This document shows positions 18,881 through 27,880 of a stretch of DNA of 64,000 nt, in pieces (within the stretch, counting starts at the first letter, position 1; the number at the start of each line of letters is the position of its first letter). The notes under the pieces were generated by a model. It searched no databases and was not told the DNA's origin. It saw only the letters and a program-made list of their open reading frames with translations. Source of the stretch: Hyphomicrobiaceae bacterium (lineage in GTDB: Bacteria; Pseudomonadota; Alphaproteobacteria; Rhizobiales; Hyphomicrobiaceae); NCBI GenBank assembly GCA_041397645.1, contig JAWKWE010000004.1, forward strand, positions 1,798,001 through 1,862,000, read 5' to 3'. The position numbers and the translations under genes were made by a program.

Positions 18881-20086
18881 TCAAGAGCTTTGTTGCTTGG
18901 CGCGATCGACGACTGAGAGCACCGCGCGCGCGGCTGCCTCGCTGGGGCTACCGGAAGACAACAACAGTTTGCCTGGAACGCGCCCAAGGGCCTCCAGCTG
19001 CGCGCGCCGCTCCGGTGTATCCGTCATCAACACGCCGACTGCGTCGGCAAGTTTTTCGGCTGTGCAGTCTTCTTGAATGAACTGTGGGAACGGTCGTTCC
19101 GCACCGAGCACAAGATTGGCAAGTATGGCGGTGTCGGTTGTTATCAGGTGGCGCACGATGATGGCTGTAACCTCATCGATCTTGTAGGCCACGACCATCG
19201 GAAGTCCAGCAAGGGCAAGCTCCAAGGTGACGGTACCTGAAGCCGCAAGCGCCACGGTGCCAAGACGCATGGCTGCATATTTTTCGGAGGCACCCGTGAC
19301 CAAGTGAACATCGCCAGGCCAGTTTGAAGTTGCGGCGGCAATCTTGTCCTTGAGATGCGAGACGACCGGCACGAGGCAAGCGAAATCCAGGCCCGATTGA
19401 CGAAGCCGTGCAATCGTTTCCCCGAACACGCTGACGAGGCGATCGACCTCGGAACGCCGACTGCCGGGAAGAACGATCAGCACCTTGCGATCTGGCGCGA
19501 TGCCGAGGCGCTGCGCCAGCCCCTTCGAGTCGGCGCCTTGAATCTCGTCGTACCGTTCGATCAGCGGATGGCCGACGTAAGTACAATGTGGCCCGCCCAA
19601 CCGTTTATGCGCTTCAGGTTCAAAGGGGAGCAGTCCCAGAATCTCATCGACATAGCCACGCATTTTCTTTGCCCGGCCAGATCGCCATGCCCATACGCTC
19701 GGCGACACGTAATCGATGATCGGAACTTGCGGCATACGCCTGCGAATACGTTTGGCAATTGGATGGGTGAATTCGGGGCTGTCGATGATGACGACCGCAT
19801 GGGGATTGAAGGCCCGCGCCGCAGCCACCGTTTGGTAGACGCGCCGCACGATACGGGGCAGCGCTGGAATGATGTGGGTCGGGCCCATCACCGCGACGTC
19901 TTCCATTGCAAAGAGCGACGTCAGTCCCTCGTGCGCCATTTCGTCTCCGCCGACCCCGGCGAAAGCAATCACGTCTGCTCCGCGAGCGGTTTTTAGCGCC
20001 GCCATCAGCTTAGAACCAAGTGCATCGCCCGAATGCTCGCCTGCGACGAGAAACAATCGTAAAGCCGCCTGGTCGTGCGTGGTCAT
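18881..20086 (-). CDS. lpxB: Lipid-A-disaccharide synthase
   Basis: Glycosyltransferase joining UDP-2,3-diacylglucosamine and lipid X to make the lipid A disaccharide at the inner-membrane surface. The product has 401 residues. Signature parts are LFLVAGEHSGDALGSKLM, IDSPEFTHPIAKRIRRR, YVSPSVWAWRSGRAKKM, LLPFEPEAHKRLGG and YVGHPL in the N-terminal half, and VTLELALAGLPMVVAYK in the UDP-binding half. Its ATG shares one base with the lpxI stop (TGATG), implying coupled translation. It is the last gene of the long rpsB...lpx string. Confidence 0.97.
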   Translation of the reverse strand: MTTHDQAALRLFLVAGEHSGDALGSKLMAALKTARGADVIAFAGVGGDEMAHEGLTSLFAMEDVAVMGPTHIIPALPRIVRRVYQTVAAARAFNPHAVVIIDSPEFTHPIAKRIRRRMPQVPIIDYVSPSVWAWRSGRAKKMRGYVDEILGLLPFEPEAHKRLGGPHCTYVGHPLIERYDEIQGADSKGLAQRLGIAPDRKVLIVLPGSRRSEVDRLVSVFGETIARLRQSGLDFACLVPVVSHLKDKIAAATSNWPGDVHLVTGASEKYAAMRLGTVALAASGTVTLELALAGLPMVVAYKIDEVTAIIVRHLITTDTAILANLVLGAERPFPQFIQEDCTAEKLADAVGVLMTDTPERRAQLEALGRVPGKLLLSSGSPSEAAARAVLSVVDRAKQQSS

Positions 20087-21399
20087 CAGAAGGCCGCAAC
20101 TTTTGGATCGGTGGCAGCGCCCGCTACAAACAAGCGGAAGCGATCCGCCACGTCGAGCACGGGCCCCTTGTGCGCCGCTCCATCGCCCGGACCGAACATC
20201 ACTATAATACCCGCGATGCCCGACGCAGCGGCCTGACGGATCAACGGTTCGTCGAGTGACTCGTTCGGGCTGATGATCAGAACACCATCGCTCTTCTTGC
20301 GCTTCAAGAAGGGCCGCGCGCGCTCCAGCACCTGAGCGCTCGGTTCACGCGCGCCGATGGCAAGCACTCGCCCGTGAGCAATCACCACCGCGCTTCCAGT
20401 CGAAAACGCGTCGAGCGTGCCCATGATGTGCACACCTGTTTCGACATCGCTCACACACTCTGGCGGAATGGAATAGCCACCAAACACGATGGGCTCGACC
20501 ACATCGGGTTCCGGCAAGGCTTCGGGAGCCGGCGGTGCGGGAATACCGGCAATGAAAATCTGCGCGCGGTCGGCGCGCTCCAGCATTTCAAACCGGCTTG
20601 CCGCCAGCACTTGATTGCTCGCGCCGATGATGCCTGCCAGCCCGGCCGCGATGACGCCTTGTGCGGTGTCAGGCCCTATGGCGGGCAGATCGAGTCTTGG
20701 ATCCTGTCCCGGTTTGGGCCGTTTGACGAGAACGCCATAGCGCATCTGATCGGGATCCGCACCTTGTGCAATACGCTGTTCGCGAACGCGCGCCAGCATA
20801 CGATCGGTGCCTTCCGCCCCCTCGATTGCTTCAACGCGCTCCCCGCTGACGACAACAGCCTGGCCAATGTCGAAGCGCCCAAGAGCGGCGACAAGATCGA
20901 AACCACCCAAAATGTCAGGCTCATGCACCGGTTGGGGATGATGAAACCCGATCGGACCTTCTGACAACAACAACTCGGGCGCGACATCGTGCACACCAAG
21001 GACGCGCAGCTTTCGCGATTCAAACAGCCCCACCACACCACGCAAGACTGCATCGTCTCCGCCGGCGCGCAGCGCGCTCACAATACGGGGTAGGGAAAAC
21101 AAGAAACCGAAATCGGGTTTGGCGGTGAGGAACGATGGGCGGCTCATGCGGCCGACCATCACCATGTCACGCATCCCGGCACGCTTGATTGCACGCACTG
21201 CATGACCAAGCTCCGCCCAATTCAAGATCGTGTGGGGGAAGTTGCGCAAGGCGTCGTCCGCCTCGCCTTCGATCATGACGACATAGACCGTACCGCCCCG
21301 CGTCGTAACCGAGCGCGCAATTTCCAGCGGCAGCGATCCACCACCCGCCACGATGCCCAGGTGCATCACGGTTCCAGACACGGCCCCCGGCACATTCAT
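20086..21399 (-). CDS. lpxI: UDP-2,3-diacylglucosamine pyrophosphatase LpxI with duplicated C-terminal domain
   Basis: Hydrolyses UDP-2,3-diacylglucosamine to lipid X in bacteria that use LpxI in place of LpxH. The N-terminal domain starts LGIVAGGGSLPLEIAR, and the classic C-terminal domain (residues about 160-286) includes PKPGQDPRLDLPAIGPDT with the conserved Asp-Leu-Pro. The protein is 437 residues long against about 280 for the family. The extra part (about 316-428) resembles the C-terminal domain again: GSAVVIAHGRVLAIGARE mirrors GQAVVVSGERVEAIEGAE, and ASGIAGIIV...LFVAGA mirrors AAGLAGIIG...IFIAGI. The second copy lacks the Asp-Leu-Pro motif. The start could be the ATG at 21366. It lies between lpxA and lpxB. 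Confidence 0.93.
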   Translation of the reverse strand: MNVPGAVSGTVMHLGIVAGGGSLPLEIARSVTTRGGTVYVVMIEGEADDALRNFPHTILNWAELGHAVRAIKRAGMRDMVMVGRMSRPSFLTAKPDFGFLFSLPRIVSALRAGGDDAVLRGVVGLFESRKLRVLGVHDVAPELLLSEGPIGFHHPQPVHEPDILGGFDLVAALGRFDIGQAVVVSGERVEAIEGAEGTDRMLARVREQRIAQGADPDQMRYGVLVKRPKPGQDPRLDLPAIGPDTAQGVIAAGLAGIIGASNQVLAASRFEMLERADRAQIFIAGIPAPPAPEALPEPDVVEPIVFGGYSIPPECVSDVETGVHIMGTLDAFSTGSAVVIAHGRVLAIGAREPSAQVLERARPFLKRKKSDGVLIISPNESLDEPLIRQAAASGIAGIIVMFGPGDGAAHKGPVLDVADRFRLFVAGAATDPKVAAF

Positions 21400-21408
21400 G
21401 ATACGGCC

Positions 21409-22215
21409 TCAGCCGTCCTCGGCGTTCCTCGGCGTGCACAGCGAACGCTTGCCGCCCTTGCGGATGAAGGCGATGATTTCCTGCACGATCGGGTGCGTTG
21501 AGAACTCTTGAGCCACATCATCGAGGCGCTCCATCAAGGTGCCTTCGGCCGCGAACAGCAGCCGGTAAGCGCGGCGCAGGTCGTGAATGTCCGTGCGCGA
21601 AAAACCGCGGCGCTGCAGCCCCACGATATTGAGACCCGAAAGGTAGGCGCGATTGCCGAGCGCCATTCCGTAGGGGATCAGGTCATTCTCCAAACCGGAC
21701 ATGCCACCGACGAAGGCGTGCGGTCCGACACGCGCATACTGGATCACGGCTGCACCGCCGCCAATGATCGCAAAATCTCCAACGTCACAATGTCCCGCCA
21801 GCATCACATTGTTTGAGAAGATCACGTTGTTGCCGACGTGGCAGTCGTGACCAACATGGCTGTTGGCGAGAAATGCGCACCTATCTCCGATGACCGTGAC
21901 CGAGCCGCCCCCTTCTGTTCCCGGATTCATCGTCACGCCTTCGCGGATGATGCAGTCCGAGCCCACAGTCAACGAGCATGGCTCGCCGTGGTACTTGAGA
22001 TCCTGGGGCTGATGCCCGATCGAGGCGAATGGAAAAATTCTGGTGCGTGCACCGATCGAAGTCGTCCCCGCCACCACGGCGTGACTGACAAGCTCGACCC
22101 CGTCCGCCAGCGTGACATCGGCCCCGACCATGCTGTAGGGCCCGATCTTGACGCCAGCGCCGAGCTGGGCGCCCGGCTCAATGATGGCCGTTGGATGAAT
22201 CCCAGGCTCAGCCAT
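21409..22215 (-). CDS. lpxA: UDP-N-acetylglucosamine acyltransferase
   Basis: First enzyme of lipid A synthesis, moving a 3-hydroxyacyl group from ACP to UDP-GlcNAc. The product has 268 residues from the ATG at 22215 (MAEPGIHPTAIIEPG). It has a left-handed beta-helix of hexapeptide repeats (for example VGNNVIFSNNVMLAGHCDVG), with the catalytic histidine region in ANSHVGHDCHVGNN, and a C-terminal helical domain (GFSRTDIHDLRRAYRLLF). The start overlaps the fabZ stop by eight bases (ATG four bases before TGA), indicating coupled translation. The 22239 start would sit deeper inside fabZ and is less likely. Confidence 0.97.
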   Translation of the reverse strand: MAEPGIHPTAIIEPGAQLGAGVKIGPYSMVGADVTLADGVELVSHAVVAGTTSIGARTRIFPFASIGHQPQDLKYHGEPCSLTVGSDCIIREGVTMNPGTEGGGSVTVIGDRCAFLANSHVGHDCHVGNNVIFSNNVMLAGHCDVGDFAIIGGGAAVIQYARVGPHAFVGGMSGLENDLIPYGMALGNRAYLSGLNIVGLQRRGFSRTDIHDLRRAYRLLFAAEGTLMERLDDVAQEFSTHPIVQEIIAFIRKGGKRSLCTPRNAEDG

Positions 22216-22708
22216 GCTTGCTCGCAAATGCGCGCGCATCCGCCGTATCTGCCAGCATCGCGCTGATCTCTGCCTCTGCCACCACGTGGCCGTTCACCTT
22301 TGCCTCGCCTTTGAAGCGCCAAACGCGACCACGGTTGCGAACCTTGGTGACGTGATAGTGCAGCTGATCGCCGGGCAGCACGGGCTTGCGGAATTTCGCA
22401 TTGTCGATGCCCATGAAATAGACAAGCTCCGCCTGATAGCTTTCGCCAATGGAGGAGACGCATAAAGCGCCCGCCGTCTGCGCGAGGCCCTCGATGATCA
22501 GCACTCCCGGCATCACCGGATACTGCGGAAAGTGACCCTGAAAGAATGGCTCATTGATGGTGACGTTCTTGACCCCTACACAACTTTCATCGCCCTTCAT
22601 GTCGTACATGCGATCGACCAGAAGGAAGGGATAGCGGTGCGGTAGCAGCTTCATCACACGGTTGATGTCTGCCGTTCCAAGAGCGGTCTGCGTCGTCTTA
22701 TCGTCCAT
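22208..22708 (-). CDS. fabZ: 3-hydroxyacyl-[acyl-carrier-protein] dehydratase
   Basis: Hot-dog-fold dehydratase of fatty acid elongation, making trans-2-acyl-ACP; it competes with LpxA for 3-hydroxyacyl-ACP, which explains its place in the lpx cluster. The product has 166 residues. The catalytic His59 and Glu73 are in EPFFQGHFPQYPVMPG and VLIIEGLAQTAG. The N-terminal MKLLPHRYPFLLVDR is family-typical. It lies between lpxD (78 bases upstream) and lpxA (overlapping by eight bases). Confidence 0.97.
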   Translation of the reverse strand: MDDKTTQTALGTADINRVMKLLPHRYPFLLVDRMYDMKGDESCVGVKNVTINEPFFQGHFPQYPVMPGVLIIEGLAQTAGALCVSSIGESYQAELVYFMGIDNAKFRKPVLPGDQLHYHVTKVRNRGRVWRFKGEAKVNGHVVAEAEISAMLADTADARAFASKHG

Positions 22709-22786
22709 CTTCTTCCATACTCCCGCGGCCTCCAGGCCAGCACCGATGCGTTGGCCCGCGCGGGCCGGCGTAGATCATCTGCAAAT

Positions 22787-23854
22787 TCAAATATCGCCGC
22801 CTGACGGATCCTCGTGACGCGCGTCCTTATCGCGTTCCGCAAGCCGCTTCAGCAACGCAATTTCCCGCGCCCAAGCCCTTAGCGGCTTGGCTGGCGTACC
22901 GGCGTATCGGGCGCCTGCTGGCACATCGTCCTTGGGGTGCGATCCTCCGGCGATCTGTGCTCCGGTCCCGACTTTGATATGCCCGACCGTTCCTGATTGA
23001 CCGCCCATAACGACGAAATCGCCGATTTCCGTAGAGCCTGAAATTCCAGTCTGAGCAACGATCACGCAGTGCCGGCCCATGATTACGTTGTGCCCGATCT
23101 GGACCAGATTATCAATTTTCGTGCCCTCTCCGATGATTGTATCCTTAAGGGCGCCCCGGTCTATGGTTGTATTGGCGCCAATTTCAACATCGTCCTGAAT
23201 GACGACGCGGCCAATCTGCGGCACCTTGAGATGTCCGGCCCGTCCCATCGCGAACCCGAACCCATCCTGGCCGATGCGGACGCCGGAATGGATAATGACG
23301 CGGTCTCCAACGAGCGCGTGCGATACGGTTGCCGAGGCGCCGACGTAGCTCCCTCGACCGATCGTGACACGCGCTCCGATGACCGCACCTGCTGCGATCC
23401 GCGCACCGCGGCCTATCTGTGCCTCTCGGCCGATAACCGCGCCGGGCTCTATCTCAGCCCCTGCTTCGATGCGCGCGGTTGGATCGACAGCGGGCGAGCC
23501 TGGAGTCGCAATCAAGGGCCGCATCGAATCTGGGTAAAACAAAGCAAGGGCTTTGGCGAACCCGTGATAGGGCTGCTTCGTCAGCAGCCCCGCAGTACCC
23601 GCCGGTAGCCGATCTTGAAACCCAGGCAAAACCAAGCACGCACCCGCGCGCGTCGTCAGCAACTGCGGCAAGTACTTCTTATTGTCGAGAAAACTGATCT
23701 GATCCGGCCCGGCGTCTGAAAGAGGCCGAACGTCGCAAACCTTCCTAGACGGATCGGCACCCGCAGCAAGCTCTGCCCCTGCGGCTTGAGCCACTTCTGC
23801 CAGCGTGAAAGGACCGGCGCGCTCGAAAAAGCCGGGATGATCCATCGTCGTCAT
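22787..23854 (-). CDS. lpxD: UDP-3-O-acylglucosamine N-acyltransferase
   Basis: Third enzyme of lipid A synthesis, adding the N-linked 3-hydroxyacyl chain. The product has 355 residues if started at the ATG at 23854 (MTTMDHPGFF), with GGAGA directly before it; the ATG at 23845 is equally good. The uridine-binding N-terminal domain (FTLAEVAQAAGAEL, SFLDNKKYLPQL) precedes a long hexapeptide beta-helix. The catalytic histidine region is DNLVQIGHNVIMGRHCVIVA. The open frame upstream to 24103 overlaps bamA and is not family-like. Confidence 0.95.
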   Translation of the reverse strand: MTTMDHPGFFERAGPFTLAEVAQAAGAELAAGADPSRKVCDVRPLSDAGPDQISFLDNKKYLPQLLTTRAGACLVLPGFQDRLPAGTAGLLTKQPYHGFAKALALFYPDSMRPLIATPGSPAVDPTARIEAGAEIEPGAVIGREAQIGRGARIAAGAVIGARVTIGRGSYVGASATVSHALVGDRVIIHSGVRIGQDGFGFAMGRAGHLKVPQIGRVVIQDDVEIGANTTIDRGALKDTIIGEGTKIDNLVQIGHNVIMGRHCVIVAQTGISGSTEIGDFVVMGGQSGTVGHIKVGTGAQIAGGSHPKDDVPAGARYAGTPAKPLRAWAREIALLKRLAERDKDARHEDPSGGDI

Positions 23855-23994
23855 TATCTCCGGTGGTTGCTGGGTTCCGGCTTCAACCGGCGGGGACATT
23901 TGAACAGAAACGGCGCGTTGGCAAGCCCGCCAGCGCGCCGTTTGGGTATTTCTGCCCTCATGCCGGCGCGCTAAGCGCCGCAGCCGCGTGCAGC

Positions 23995-26415
23995 TTAGAA
24001 CTTGGTCGAGGCACCGAAGCGGAACATCTGCTCTTCGTCGTAGGTCTGCTTGGTGAGAACCTTGGCGAAGTCCATACGAAGCGGACCGACCGGCGAGTTC
24101 CACATCAAGCTGGCACCAACCGACGATCGGATCGAAGAGTCGTCTGCGAGGCAGATGTTCTTATAGGAGCCGTTCGTATAGGTGCTGCTGTCCGCGCAGT
24201 TATTGCTCGTCGTCGCGTATTCACCCGCTCCCCACAACGAACCAGCATCGGCGAACAGCGCACCCGACAGCCCGATATCTTCAGGAATAAAGGGCAGCGG
24301 GAAGCGAACTTCCGCCGTTGCGGCCCAGTAGGTCTTGCCGCCCAGAGCGTCGCCGGTGAACAGGTCGCGCGGACCGTAGCCAGCACGATCGAAGCCGCGG
24401 ATCGTCTCGCCACCCTTGAAGTACATGTCGAGCAGCCGAACGTCATCACCACCCCAGCCTTCGATATGACCACCGATGACACGGCCGATCAAAGTGATCT
24501 TCTCGGTCAGCGGATAGTAAGCGCGGCCTTCTGCGTTCACACGCCAGTAGGAGACATCGCCGCCCAGGCCTGCGAACTCGTCATCAAGCTGCAAGTAGAT
24601 GCCGCGGGTCGGATTACGCGGATGGTTGCGGCCATCATAAGTGATCGAGGTACCAACCAACGACGTCCAGTAAGCATCTTGCGTACAACTGCCCTGGCCC
24701 GTTATTGGGTCCGTCACAACGAAGCCGCAGCCGTCCTTAATGGCGCGAGATGCGTTGTATTCAACGTCGAAGATCTGGTCGCGCGACAGTCCGTAAGACG
24801 TCTGCATCCAAAGGTTTTCAGCAAGCGGGAAACCAAGCCGCAGCTGACCACCAGACTTTCGCTGACGGAAGCCCGCCTGATCGCGCATATCGACTTCTTT
24901 ATGATAAAGGTCGAAGCCTGCGGACAAATTCCGATCGAGGAAGCGCGGCTCCGTGAACGACAAGTCGACCTGCGCTCGCTCAACCGAGCCTGCAAGACGC
25001 AGCCGCACGAACTGCCCGTTACCGAACAGGTTGCGCTCCGTGATCGACACGTCGCCGATTACGCCTTCAGAAGTCGAGTAACCCGCACCGAACGACAGTT
25101 CGCCTGTCGACTGTTCGGTAATCTGCACGTCGAGCACGACACGGTCGGCCGCGGACCCCGGGCTGCGCTTGACAGCCACAGCCTTAAAGAAGCCGAGAGC
25201 CTCAAGCCGCTTCTTGGCCTGATCCACCATGAGCGGATTATAGGCATCGCCTTCAGCAAGGCGGAACTCGCGACGGATTACGTAATCCTTGGTGCGTTCG
25301 TTGCCGTAGATATTGATGCGCTCAATGTAGATGTGCGGACCATCATCGACCTGATAGGTGATGCCGATCGTACGGCTTGCTGGATCAGGGATCGCGCGAG
25401 GACGAACCCGAGCGAAAGCATACCCCTGGCTCGCGATAGAAAGCGTCAGCTTTTCCGTCGTCTTGTCGATCAACGAGGCGTTGTAAACATCGCCGGAAAG
25501 CGTGAGCAGATCACCCTTGTAGGCGTCGGGGTTCACTTCCGGCAATGAGCTTTCTATATTCACAGCGCCGAAGTTGTAGGCCTCACCCTCTTCGATGGCG
25601 AAGGTGATGATGAAGCCTGAACCATCAGGATCGAGTTCGGCGCTGCCCGCCGTCACTGTGGCATCGGCATAACCGTTCTTAAGGTAATACTGACGCAGCA
25701 GCTCGCGATCGAGCGACATACGATCCGGATCGTAGATCGACGTACCCTTGAGGAAGTCGAACCAGCCGGTCTGCGTCGTAGAGATGATGTCGCGCAGCTG
25801 GCTATCGGAGAAGGCGTGATTGCCGACGAAGTTGATGCCTTTGACCTTGGTGGCTCCACCTTCGTTGATCTCGAACACGAGATTCACACGATCTTGCTCA
25901 AGCTCGATGATTTGCGGCTCGACCGTCGCTGCAAAGCGACCCTGTCGACGATAAAGATCTAAGATGCGCTGAACGTCGGCCTGAACGCGCGCCCTGGTAA
26001 AAACCGAGCGCGCCTTGAGCTGCACTTCACTGGCCAGAGTCGCTGTATCGACTTCGCTGTTGCCCTCGAAGGCAACCTGATTGATGACCGGATTTTCGAC
26101 GACGTGAACGACGAGCGTTGCGCCCTGCGGGTCGATCGAAACGTCTGCGAACAGCCCCGTTGCAAACAACGCCTTGATGGATTCAGCCGCCTTCGCAGCC
26201 GTGTAGGTGTCACCCGGTGAAATGGTGAGATAGGAGCGAACCGTTTCTGGCTCGACACGGCGGTTTCCCGTGACCTGAATTTCACGGATAACACCCTGCG
26301 CCTGAGCCGTGCTCGACCAGACCGTCACGCCCCCCAGCGCAACTGTCGGCCCGGCCAGCGCGGCTAACAACAAAAGCCGCAGTGCGCCTGCCACGATCAA
26401 CTGAACAATTCGCAT
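23995..26415 (-). CDS. bamA: Outer membrane protein assembly factor BamA
   Basis: Omp85 protein that folds and inserts beta-barrel proteins in the outer membrane. The product has 806 residues from the ATG at 26415, beginning with a signal peptide (MRIVQLIVAGALRLLLL) that ends near STAQAQ. The periplasmic part holds POTRA repeats from IREIQVTGNRRVEPETV onward (five expected). The C-terminal beta-barrel has the lid-loop motif TIRGFDRAGYGPRD and ends in a terminal phenylalanine. An upstream open frame to 26586 adds a basic leader unlike a signal peptide. It lies between rseP and lpxD, the usual alphaproteobacterial order. Confidence 0.96.
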   Translation of the reverse strand: MRIVQLIVAGALRLLLLAALAGPTVALGGVTVWSSTAQAQGVIREIQVTGNRRVEPETVRSYLTISPGDTYTAAKAAESIKALFATGLFADVSIDPQGATLVVHVVENPVINQVAFEGNSEVDTATLASEVQLKARSVFTRARVQADVQRILDLYRRQGRFAATVEPQIIELEQDRVNLVFEINEGGATKVKGINFVGNHAFSDSQLRDIISTTQTGWFDFLKGTSIYDPDRMSLDRELLRQYYLKNGYADATVTAGSAELDPDGSGFIITFAIEEGEAYNFGAVNIESSLPEVNPDAYKGDLLTLSGDVYNASLIDKTTEKLTLSIASQGYAFARVRPRAIPDPASRTIGITYQVDDGPHIYIERINIYGNERTKDYVIRREFRLAEGDAYNPLMVDQAKKRLEALGFFKAVAVKRSPGSAADRVVLDVQITEQSTGELSFGAGYSTSEGVIGDVSITERNLFGNGQFVRLRLAGSVERAQVDLSFTEPRFLDRNLSAGFDLYHKEVDMRDQAGFRQRKSGGQLRLGFPLAENLWMQTSYGLSRDQIFDVEYNASRAIKDGCGFVVTDPITGQGSCTQDAYWTSLVGTSITYDGRNHPRNPTRGIYLQLDDEFAGLGGDVSYWRVNAEGRAYYPLTEKITLIGRVIGGHIEGWGGDDVRLLDMYFKGGETIRGFDRAGYGPRDLFTGDALGGKTYWAATAEVRFPLPFIPEDIGLSGALFADAGSLWGAGEYATTSNNCADSSTYTNGSYKNICLADDSSIRSSVGASLMWNSPVGPLRMDFAKVLTKQTYDEEQMFRFGASTKF

Positions 26416-26662
26416 CCGCGGTCTTGCCCTCGTCTGCCGCCGACCCCCATGCAATGCACCCCGTCGGCGTCGGAGGTGCACCGTATCTGCTTGACGTGGA
26501 ACGTAAAAATTAACTCGCCCCATCTTGACCGCCCTGCGTTTTCTCTCGGCCCCCGGCTTCGACTTCCCGAATCGAAGCATGACCAACGCAAGCCAGTACC
26601 GTGTCTTTTAACGATTCATCAACCAGCCGGGAAGTGGCAAGAATACGTCACAGGCCACCTTT

Positions 26663-27814
26663 CTAACTTGCCCCGAGCATCCGCCTTAGGAAGATCGCCA
26701 AGTCATTGAAATTCACGAAAATCATCAAGGCGATGATAAATGCTAAACCGATCTGGAAACCCACCTGCTGAAAGCGGTCGCTCAATGGCTTCCGGCGTAC
26801 CGCCTCAACCGCGTAAAACATCAAATGACCACCGTCCAGAACCGGGATCGGCAGCAGGTTCAAAAAGCCGATATTAGCCGAGATGAGTGCAATCCAGCGT
26901 ATAAGTGGTTCAATCCCCAATCCTGCAACCTTGGCGGTAACTTCGGCCATCAGGATCGGCCCGCCCATCTGTTCGGAAGACTGGCGGCCCGAAATCATGT
27001 CGCCGATCCCGGCCACTGTCTGCGTAATATTTGACCAGGTTTCCTGAACGCCGCGAACAAAGGCATCGATCGGACCGACCGAGAAGGTCTGCCATTTGTC
27101 CGGCGCGCTGGATCGCTGGATGCCGATAAGGCCCCGCTTGAACGTACGGCCAAACGGATCCCGTTGCTCGTCCATTGCAGGCGTGACCTTGACGTCGATG
27201 GTCTGATTGTTGCGCTCAACCTTGAAAATCAATTCGTTGCCAGCGTTCGGCGCCACGATCCGCTGCAGGTCTTCGAAGCTCCCCACCGGTTCTTCCCCGA
27301 TCGCCACGATCTTGTCACCGGGCTCGAAGCCAGCCTTGGCTGCCGGGCTGTCGGGAACGACCTTTTCAACGTACGCCGGCATTACCCGGATGCCGACCGC
27401 CATGTTGAGCCCGGTGTAAATCGCGATAGCCAAAAGGAAATTCGCGATAGGACCGGCTGCTACCACGGCAGCGCGCTGCCACACCGGCTTGGCATGGAAA
27501 GAACTCTTGCGCTCGTCGGGCGACATGCGCTCAAGCGCTTCGGGTGTCGGCATCGAAGCGGCGTTATCGTCGTCCATGAACTTGACGTAGCCGCCGAGCG
27601 GTATCCAGGCGAAGCGCCAGCGCGTGCCGTGCTTGTCGTAAAAGCCAAAGATCTCTGGGCCAAAGCCAATCGAGAAGGCTTTGACGCCAACTCCACACCA
27701 GCGGGCTACCAAAAAATGCCCCAGCTCGTGGATAAATACGACGAGGGTAAGTACAAGCAGGAATATGATCAGGTTGGACCAGATGCCGCCCGCCAAGTTG
27801 CTCAAGAATTCCAT
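26663..27814 (-). CDS. rseP: Site-2 intramembrane metalloprotease RseP
   Basis: Zinc protease cutting transmembrane substrates such as anti-sigma factors and leftover signal peptides. The product has 383 residues. The zinc motif HELGH is at residues 29-33 in the first membrane helix, and the second catalytic motif is NLLPIPVLDGGHLMFY in a C-terminal helix. One PDZ domain is visible (VPDSPAAKAGFEPGDKIVAIG); E. coli has two, but single-PDZ forms are common in alphaproteobacteria. It follows dxr by 66 bases and precedes bamA by 247 bases. Confidence 0.96.
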   Translation of the reverse strand: MEFLSNLAGGIWSNLIIFLLVLTLVVFIHELGHFLVARWCGVGVKAFSIGFGPEIFGFYDKHGTRWRFAWIPLGGYVKFMDDDNAASMPTPEALERMSPDERKSSFHAKPVWQRAAVVAAGPIANFLLAIAIYTGLNMAVGIRVMPAYVEKVVPDSPAAKAGFEPGDKIVAIGEEPVGSFEDLQRIVAPNAGNELIFKVERNNQTIDVKVTPAMDEQRDPFGRTFKRGLIGIQRSSAPDKWQTFSVGPIDAFVRGVQETWSNITQTVAGIGDMISGRQSSEQMGGPILMAEVTAKVAGLGIEPLIRWIALISANIGFLNLLPIPVLDGGHLMFYAVEAVRRKPLSDRFQQVGFQIGLAFIIALMIFVNFNDLAIFLRRMLGAS

Positions 27815-27880
27815 TCGTTCCTAATCCCAGGAAAGCGCCGCGGACGCTGGTGGTCCTTCAAAATGGCGGCAAAGCAGAAT

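Noticed and set aside
23863..25548. Plus-strand open frame of 561 codons opposite bamA
   Set aside because: Fully antisense to the BamA barrel and POTRA region, no ribosome site, composition (Arg/His-rich) typical of a shadow frame.
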